Assembly: GCA_001632435.1 (NCBI GenBank) | Contig: KV424036.1 | Coordinates: forward strand, 1-13,532 | Reading direction: 5' to 3' | Origin: Calocera cornea HHB12733 | Lineage: Eukaryota; Basidiomycota; Dacrymycetes; Dacrymycetales; Dacrymycetaceae | DNA: 13,532 bases | Made by a program: the position numbers and the translations under genes | Shown here: one piece after another, positions 8,713-13,532 of the stretch | Layout: each line of letters begins with the position of its first letter | How positions within the stretch are numbered: position 1 is the first letter of the stretch | The notes under the pieces: model-generated | Seen by the model: only the letters and a program-made list of their open reading frames with translations | Database searches by the model: none | Told to the model about the DNA's origin: nothing

Positions 8713-9948
8713 TTACGACTGCGCAGCAGACGACGGTGCGGCGTTCCTGTTGGATGCATCCTTGAGTGCCAGCAGCTGCTTGCTGCGGAACGCCTCGTAG
8801 TGTAGCTGGGCAGTGGTCTCGATGAGGTCCTGGAGGTGGGTGCGTGTGAGGAAGTTGCGCAGGTAGACGAACTCGCAATGCCGCTCGTCCTCGATGTTGA
8901 TAACGCCCCAGCGGTTCTTGCGGCCGCGTACGGACTTGCCGTCAACGATGACGTTGCGCTCGGACCCGACGACAGCGAATGGGATCATGTCCTGCACAAT
9001 TCGTCACATCACGCCATTTGACGCTTGACAACAAGACTTACACGGATGATCTGGTTCTCCTTCTCTTCCTCCTCATCGTACTCATCGCTTTGGAAAGGGA
9101 ACAGCTTGATGCTGTGGTATGCGAGCTCCTCCCGGATCTAATCCAGCGGTTAGCATAGAAAAGGGGCAGGTCTCGGGTCAACACATACCCGCAACTTGAA
9201 CTTTGCCCTCTCCTCCAGAGTCAGCGAGTCTGCCTTCGCGATGACCGGCACGACGTTGACGACCTCGCTAAGCTTCTTCATGACAATCACGTCTACCGGG
9301 CGCAGCCCATGGCCGGTAGGATTGATGAAGTACAAACAGCAGTGGATGCGGGTGTCCAAGATGTACTTGTCACGCATCGCAGTGAGCTCCTTCCGCAGGT
9401 ACAGCGAGTGCTGGTCCTTGATGTACTTGACGATAGGGTCCCAGCTGGAGGAACGCGTCTCAGACACACGTCGTACGGATTGGAGAGGAGATACGTACCA
9501 GCCCTCATTGTTTACCTGATCGCCGTACCCAGGCGTGTCAACAATGTTCAGCCGGAGCTTGACACCGTTCTCGGTGATGACTGTGGTACGTTAGCTTTAG
9601 GTAACAGGCTACGCAAGGCTGAAGCGCACCATGCGAGTTGGCAACGATCTCCGTTGTCTGCCTGACCGGCTCATCCGCCTCAAACCGCCCCTTGGAGTCG
9701 ATCAGGTGGCTTGCAAAGATGGTGTTAATCATCGTCGACTTTCCCAGTCCGGTCTGTCCTGAAAGAAGTACAAGATTTCAGTGATCTGCTCACGTGCAGG
9801 ACCCGTTCAGCGTACCGACAACCATAACGTTGAACTGGAAGCCGCGCTTGAGCAGCTTATGCTCGATCTGACGCGTAATGCTGTCGAAACCGACATATCC
9901 AGCGGCACGAATCTCTTCAGGCTGGTCCATCACGTCGGCACTGGCCAT
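8713..9948 (-). CDS. CDC10: Septin, Cdc10 class
   Basis: Six exons (9948-9816, 9758-9630, 9580-9499, 9444-9189, 9137-9042, 8991-8713) join to 975 nt, encoding 324 residues, close to the 322 of yeast Cdc10. The introns are 49-57 nt. Septins are GTP-binding proteins that form hetero-oligomeric filaments at the bud neck, septum and hyphal cortex; Cdc10 occupies the centre of the yeast octamer. The G1 P-loop GQTGLGKS is at 45-52, G3 DTPG at 102-105 and G4 AKAD at 184-187. The septin unique element follows, with the diagnostic FVYLRNFLTRTHLQDLIETT. The N-terminus (AAGYVGFDSITRQIEHKLL) and the absence of a long C-terminal coiled coil point to Cdc10 rather than Cdc3, Cdc11 or Cdc12. The start context is AAAATGG. 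A broken copy of exon 1 lies at 12053-12165. Confidence 0.95.
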
Positions 9949-10821
9949 TTTGATATTATTGGGATAAAGGAGGTGGACGAGGCTAGCGAGGGGACGGCGA
10001 CGAGTGCCAGGCAAACGGCGCGAGGCAAAGAAACGAGCCTGGAAAAAGAAGGCTCCGCAGGGTCCTTCTATATGCTCCCGTCAAACATGGGCACCTGGCC
10101 GTTACTTACGTACCTCTGTATTCTCCGACCACCTGCTCACTGTTTGCGTCTCCATTATTTCTCTAATCCCCTTGAGATGTAGACGCCGAACAAAAGTAAA
10201 TATGAACACAATTGAAATTGGCCTAGGTGATGATCAGTGGCTTTCGTACAGACACGTACTATCGATGCTCCCCGTGCTGCTGATCTTGCAAGCTCCGACT
10301 TCCAAGTTAGAAGGCACGTTGGGACATACCACTGATCGTCGATGCAATGCCCGATGCTGCCTATCCTGCCTCCTGACATTCCAGCATGCTACCTCGCTTG
10401 GAGAGCACTCCTTGGCTAGGGTTCCTCACATGAAACGCGTAATTGAGACTGCCGTGCTTTCGCGTGAAGTTAGAAACTCGATCAATGCCGATCGGCGAAG
10501 TGACTTCGAGCTCTGCACATCCCTTACTGGGTTACAAGACCGTTGCGGCTACTTAGTATCGGCTCTGATGAAAAGCCCTACAACCAGTGAAGACCGGGGT
10601 CCCCGGTCGGGATGTTGCTGGTTGTTGACGTCCTGTGTGAACACGGAGTTGCGTATACTACGGTCTTGTCTTCCACGCTTCCTGTTGCACGGGGAAATGC
10701 GCACCAACACCGTCACGTTCATCAGCACTGCGGCTTTGGAACCTCACCCGGTAGTCTTGGCAGAGACTTTTAGCTACTTAATGTCAGCCATAATCACTAT
10801 CCCTCGTCAGGTCAATTGTAC

Positions 10822-10836
10822 GTGCTGGACAGTGAG
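10822..10836 (+). repeat. Promoter motif A1, GTGCTGGACAGTGAG
   Basis: First of four copies of GTRCYGGACAGTRAG, two in each duplicated promoter. This copy lies about 70 bp upstream of the TATA-like box of the secreted-protein gene. It includes GTGAGT, which also resembles a splice donor. Confidence 0.6.
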
Positions 10837-10904
10837 TGTTCTTCCTATCTTGAGACAGGGTGGAAGGCTGAACCCTTGTCAAGCCCTTCTGTCTTGACTC
10901 TCTC

Positions 10905-10914
10905 TTTATATATT
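10905..10914 (+). promoter_or_regulatory. TATA-like box of secreted-protein gene A
   Basis: TTTATATATT at 10905-10914 lies about 100 bp upstream of the ATG at 11016 and follows a pyrimidine-rich stretch. The matching position in copy B is CTTATATCTTA near 13190-13200. It lies between the two copies of the GGACAGT motif. Confidence 0.5.
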
Positions 10915-10931
10915 GTCTAGAGTAACTCTGG

Positions 10932-10946
10932 GTACCGGACAGTAAG
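10932..10946 (+). repeat. Promoter motif A2, GTACCGGACAGTAAG
   Basis: Second copy of the GTRCYGGACAGTRAG motif, 110 bp from the first and about 20 bp downstream of the TATA-like box, near where transcription would start. It ends in GTAAGT, a strong splice donor, so a 5' UTR intron is one explanation. Confidence 0.6.
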
Positions 10947-11015
10947 TGGATCGAGCTTCGATTGTGCACAACTGACTCCGAAGGCAGCCCCAACTATACG
11001 CATCCCGTCCCAACA

Positions 11016-11747
11016 ATGTATTCCACTGCCACCATCGCACTTCTCCTCACCCTCCTGGCCGCCGGCGCGCTCGGACGCAACGTGAGGACTGATATGAACG
11101 GGATCCATCACGAGCAGCAACAGATCCTCCATGATGAAGCCAGACTCAACAGGGAGGCGCACCGTGCCCGTGCACTTGATCTGGATATGGACGAGCTCGT
11201 CGACGAGCGGAGCTTCGATCGCCTGCAGTGGGGTGGCGGTCATGGCCCGGTCGTCCTCAGGGGCCCAGCTCGGTTTCTCAATGTTATTCACCGCGACCTG
11301 GGTGACGAGGACATCTTCGAGGAACGTGGCATCGCACAAGACAATCAGGATATTCGCCACGATCGCACTGCATTTGCCCACGATCTTGCCTCCGGAAACT
11401 TCGTAGCCGTACAAGCTGACAAGGCACACCTCCGAGCCGACCTTCGCAATCTGAGGCAGGATCGTCGCCCGCGTGATGTGGACTACGACCTTGAGCTGGC
11501 GACCCGCGGTGGAATCGATGCAGGTGTACAAGGCATATTCCAAGGTCGGGCCCGACTCGACGCTAGCGCATGCGCACGCTGCCGGTCGGCCCGGTTTGTG
11601 GAGGAATGGGACAACATTGAGGCGCGCGCTCCGCAAATGAGGGTAGCAACCGTCGCGATGGCAAACAAATTGAACCAGCAGCTGATGGAAGCAAGGGATG
11701 CGAAGGCAAGATTGGCAGCCCACAAGAACGCGGGCGCCCCAAAGTAG
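11016..11747 (+). CDS. Secreted protein with aspartate heptads, copy A
   Basis: An uninterrupted frame of 243 residues starts at ATG 11016 (context CAACAATG, the same in copy B). Residues 1-20 form a signal peptide ending AAGALG. The mature chain is highly charged and predicted helical. Aspartates fall at 109, 116, 123, 135, 142 and 149, giving spacings of 7-7-12-7-7 around a central ASGNF. This looks like two amphipathic helices joined by a turn. Residues 25-102 have no counterpart in copy B and include a weaker version of the same pattern. The C-terminal part has Cys-x-x-Cys (186-189) and another helical stretch. I do not recognise the family. A GT at 11082 and an AG at 11320-11321 would remove exactly the extra segment in frame, but a 240 nt intron would be far longer than any other here. 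Function is unknown; secretion is well supported. Confidence 0.75.
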   Translation: MYSTATIALLLTLLAAGALGRNVRTDMNGIHHEQQQILHDEARLNREAHRARALDLDMDELVDERSFDRLQWGGGHGPVVLRGPARFLNVIHRDLGDEDIFEERGIAQDNQDIRHDRTAFAHDLASGNFVAVQADKAHLRADLRNLRQDRRPRDVDYDLELATRGGIDAGVQGIFQGRARLDASACARCRSARFVEEWDNIEARAPQMRVATVAMANKLNQQLMEARDAKARLAAHKNAGAPK

Positions 11748-12052
11748 ATGAATCAGAGGCATCTGTACGAAGTAGAGTCTCGCAAATTTTTCGACTAAGA
11801 GGCAAGGACGACCCGTACCATTGGTAGCATGTGTACCGTCGTAATCCATCATATTTCGAACCCACACTGTGCCTCGGACACCCAGTCTGAAACATATCCA
11901 TCAAGTGGAACACAGTCGATCTGCTCGCACAAAGATCACATCTTTGGGATTCGTCTTAGATCTCCAGCCCTGTTTGAGTTATAAATACGTGCATGTTTAG
12001 TCATCAACCAGCGTGTAGGCGTGCTCCGAGGACCAACAACCATGTGTGCGAC
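11748..12052. other. Spacer between duplication copies
   Basis: These 305 bases follow secreted-protein gene A and precede the septin fragment of copy B. A TATA-like TTATAAATAC lies at about 11979-11990, with no gene directly behind it. Nothing else is recognisable; it should hold the 3' UTR of gene A and the junction of the duplication. Confidence 0.4.
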
Positions 12053-12165
12053 CGGAAGGGTCGCATGAGCAGCTCATGCTCAATCTGACGCGTAATGCTG
12101 TCGAAACTCGTCTATCTGCCGAACTGGATCATCTCAAGCGGATCCATCACCTCGGCGAGCCCGAT
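12053..12165 (-). pseudogene. Broken duplicate of CDC10 exon 1
   Basis: This segment aligns without gaps to 9836-9948, the first 113 nt of CDC10, at a constant offset of 2217. The core encoding FDSITRQIEHKLL is almost unchanged (about three differences in 43 bases). The start codon is changed from ATG to ATC (12163-12165), and the codon for Tyr18 is a stop, TAG, at 12112-12114. Similarity ends at about 12053, before the exon 1 splice donor, so the P-loop and everything after it are absent. It cannot make a septin; it marks the left edge of the duplicated block. Confidence 0.88.
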
Positions 12166-13104
12166 ATCGCCGGAGATGAGTGGTAGACATGAGATACCGG
12201 TGCCACGACGTGAAGCAATCCATGGTTAATCAAAGTGGAATTGGTATGTTTGAGATGTTTGTCGGATGCGGGAGTATGCTGGTACGGACTGAGTGTGACA
12301 AACGGCGTGAGCATCTCTGTGAGAGAAGGAGGCCGGGACTATCCTTCCATATGCTTCCGTCAAAACACTGATCGGCAACCGCGGCCTCATGCGCTCTCCG
12401 ACCACCTTGCCAATTGTTCCACTCAGTCTATATTATTACTTTTCTCAAGCTGCTTGAACTGTATATCCTGAACGTCTCGAAATCAGATCACGACTTGCCA
12501 CCAATGCGGGGCCATGCTATGCTATTTGGGCTTCCTACAGACGTGTATGACGGATGGTGCCTTGAGGCGGCTTCGAATCTTGCAGGCGATGAGTCAAAGC
12601 AGCCGTGCTTCGCGTACACAACACTGGTTGGTCATCGGTGCCAAGCCCACAGTCATCTGCTCACTGCCTATCGCACCGGTTGTCTAGACGGCAGGGTGCA
12701 TTCCCCTGGTGACTTGCCCCGCCTGAAACGCGTCATTGAGAAAGCTGTGCTTCGCCCCATGTTGGAAACTCCCATCAATGCCGTTTGGCTATGCGACTTC
12801 CACCTCCATGTGACTTCTACGGAAAAGCAAGAACCATTGTCGCTACTTCAGGAGCTGTTGATGAACCCTGGATCCTGTGAGTGACCTTGTCCCTGTTCGG
12901 GTTCGTGCTCGTTGCTTAGGGATTAGCGGCGCAGGGAGCTATGTGCTATGTACATCCCCTCTGCGATCTCTGTCGCATGAGTAGATGCGGATCATGTCAC
13001 GAGTATAGGAATAGAGCTTTCCGAGGGTCGCTTCTATGATGGGATAGCACGCCCTGAGTACTTAAGGCGAGCAGAACGGGTCCCTACTCCATATCTCTCC
13101 TACG

Positions 13105-13119
13105 GTGCTGGACAGTGAG
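13105..13119 (+). repeat. Promoter motif B1, GTGCTGGACAGTGAG
   Basis: Exact match to motif A1 (10822-10836) in the duplicated promoter, about 80 bp upstream of the TATA-like box of gene B. Confidence 0.6.
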
Positions 13120-13207
13120 CAAATGCCTACTCCTGGGCTTCCGACTATGGGCTGACCTCCTCTCCAGCCCCCTTGCTTTAGATCTCTCTCTTATATCTTA
13201 TTACTCG

Positions 13208-13222
13208 GTGCCGGACAGTAAG
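13208..13222 (+). repeat. Promoter motif B2, GTGCCGGACAGTAAG
   Basis: Counterpart of motif A2 (10932-10946), 103 bp after B1 and just downstream of the TATA-like box. It ends in GTAAGT, as A2 does. Confidence 0.6.
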
Positions 13223-13320
13223 TACGCTGAGCTTTCTCTCCATCTATATGCTAATCCGGAGCGCAGCCCCCACAACTTCACTCCTTACCAACTCACCCTT
13301 CATACTCCACTATTCCAACA

Positions 13321-13532
13321 ATGCATTCCGCTGCCACCATTGCTGTTCTCCTCTCCCTCCTCGCCGCCGGCGCACTCGGCAACCCGATCGAGGGGCGCGG
13401 CCTGATCCACCAGGACAAGATGGCCGTCGGCGCCGACCGGGCGAAGCTCCAGGCTGATCGTGCCTCTGGCAACTTCGCCGCCATCCACTCCGACAAGGTC
13501 AACCTCCGCGGTGCCAAGGCGAACCTGCACGC
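13321..13532 (+). CDS. Secreted protein with aspartate heptads, copy B (partial)
   Basis: The start codon and the first 70 residues are in the window; the 3' end is cut off by the window edge. The signal peptide (MHSAATIAVLLSLLAAGALG) differs from copy A at few residues. About five of nine changed codons there are silent third-position changes, which supports coding on this strand. The mature chain begins NPIEGRGLIHQD and has Asp at 32, 39, 46 and 58, the same 7-7-12 spacing as copy A, around the same ASGNF turn. Compared with copy A it lacks about 80 residues directly after the signal peptide. Function is unknown. Confidence 0.75.
   Translation, partial: MHSAATIAVLLSLLAAGALGNPIEGRGLIHQDKMAVGADRAKLQADRASGNFAAIHSDKVNLRGAKANLH

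Larger units (their letters stand above)
9949..11015. other. Divergent intergenic region with long ORF of unclear status
   Basis: It separates CDC10 (minus) from the secreted-protein gene (plus). A plus-strand frame at 10004-10897 is open for 297 codons but has no domain, signal peptide or composition that I recognise, and it ends at the TATA region of the next gene. Copy B has an open frame of 156 codons (12414-12884) that lines up in the same phase over about 57 codons (10430-10600 against 12723-12893) without indels. Differences there are spread over all codon positions, so protein-level selection is not evident. Confidence 0.4.
9836..11747. repeat. Segmental duplication, copy A
   Basis: This block (CDC10 exon 1, intergenic region, secreted-protein gene) is repeated in the same order and orientation at 12053-13532 and beyond. 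The offset is 2217 bp in the septin part, about 2293 bp in the intergenic block at 10430-10600, and 2305 bp at the secreted-protein ATG. The gradual increase shows small indels. Copies are well conserved in parts of the septin exon and the signal peptide, and much more diverged between. The left breakpoint is inside CDC10 exon 1. Confidence 0.8.
12166..13320. other. Duplicated intergenic region upstream of gene B
   Basis: It is the counterpart of 9949-11015. Recognisable matches include CATATGCTTCCGTCAAA (about 12348-12364 against 10070-10086) and 12723-12782 against 10430-10489, starting TGAAACGCGT. An open frame at 12414-12884 (156 codons) has no recognisable product. A TATA-like CTTATATCTTA lies near 13190-13200, about 125 bp before the ATG. 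Confidence 0.5.
12053..13532. repeat. Segmental duplication, copy B (runs off window)
   Basis: Same order and orientation as 9836-11747: septin exon 1 fragment, intergenic block, paired GGACAGT motifs around a TATA-like box, then the secreted-protein start codon. The copy is clearly diverged in non-coding parts, so the duplication is not recent. Confidence 0.8.

Noticed and set aside
10917..11867. 316-codon antisense frame, longer than secreted-protein gene A
   Set aside because: The sense frame has a signal peptide, a Kozak-like context and a paralogue with silent third-position changes. The antisense frame is a by-product of GAC/GAG/CTC-rich codons and is also open opposite copy B.
1..13532. 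tRNA, rRNA, CRISPR arrays and bacterial-type operons
   Set aside because: No tRNA T-loop consensus in a foldable context, no regularly spaced repeats, and the genes have spliceosomal introns.

Overview
The window looks like nuclear DNA of a filamentous basidiomycete (Agaricomycetes-type). Three multi-exon genes can be rebuilt by hand with fifteen very short introns (49-57 nt). Their products are an Hsp90 co-chaperone, a Cdc10-class septin and a small secreted protein. No bacterial operon, CRISPR array, tRNA or rRNA was seen.

Layout. (1) 1-3940 is CpG-poor, transposon-derived DNA. Its core is a 2.8 kb element (562-3357) with two nearly identical inverted arms of about 460 bp and a dead pogo/Tigger-type DDE transposase on the minus strand (1709-2734). 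The transposase is still in one frame and is broken only by substitutions of the C-to-T kind. A CpG-richer block at about 1190-1690 appears to be a separate nested sequence. (2) 3941-4978 has normal CpG content and no gene I can support. (3) 4979-5546 (minus) is a five-exon gene for a 116-residue secreted four-cysteine protein with a beta/gamma-crystallin-like signature. (4) 5547-6830 has no convincing gene. (5) 6831-8323 (minus) is AHA1, seven exons, with an unusual hydrophobic C-terminal tail. (6) 8713-9948 (minus) is septin CDC10, six exons, complete. (7) 9949-13532 holds two diverged tandem copies of one block: the 5' end of CDC10, an intergenic region, then a secreted-protein gene on the plus strand. 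Copy A has the intact septin and a 243-residue secreted protein (11016-11747). Copy B has only a broken septin exon 1 (12053-12165) and the start of a paralogous secreted protein (13321 to the window end).

AHA1 and CDC10 are housekeeping genes with no direct shared pathway. The adaptive-looking content is the secreted-protein genes around them: one four-cysteine protein and a duplicated family with aspartates at a fixed 7-7-12-7 spacing. The duplicated promoters each carry a pair of the same 15 bp motif on either side of the TATA box. The most unusual observations are this secreted family and its duplication unit, the tail-anchor-like Aha1, and the purely transition-type decay of the transposase inside an element whose arms are almost identical.
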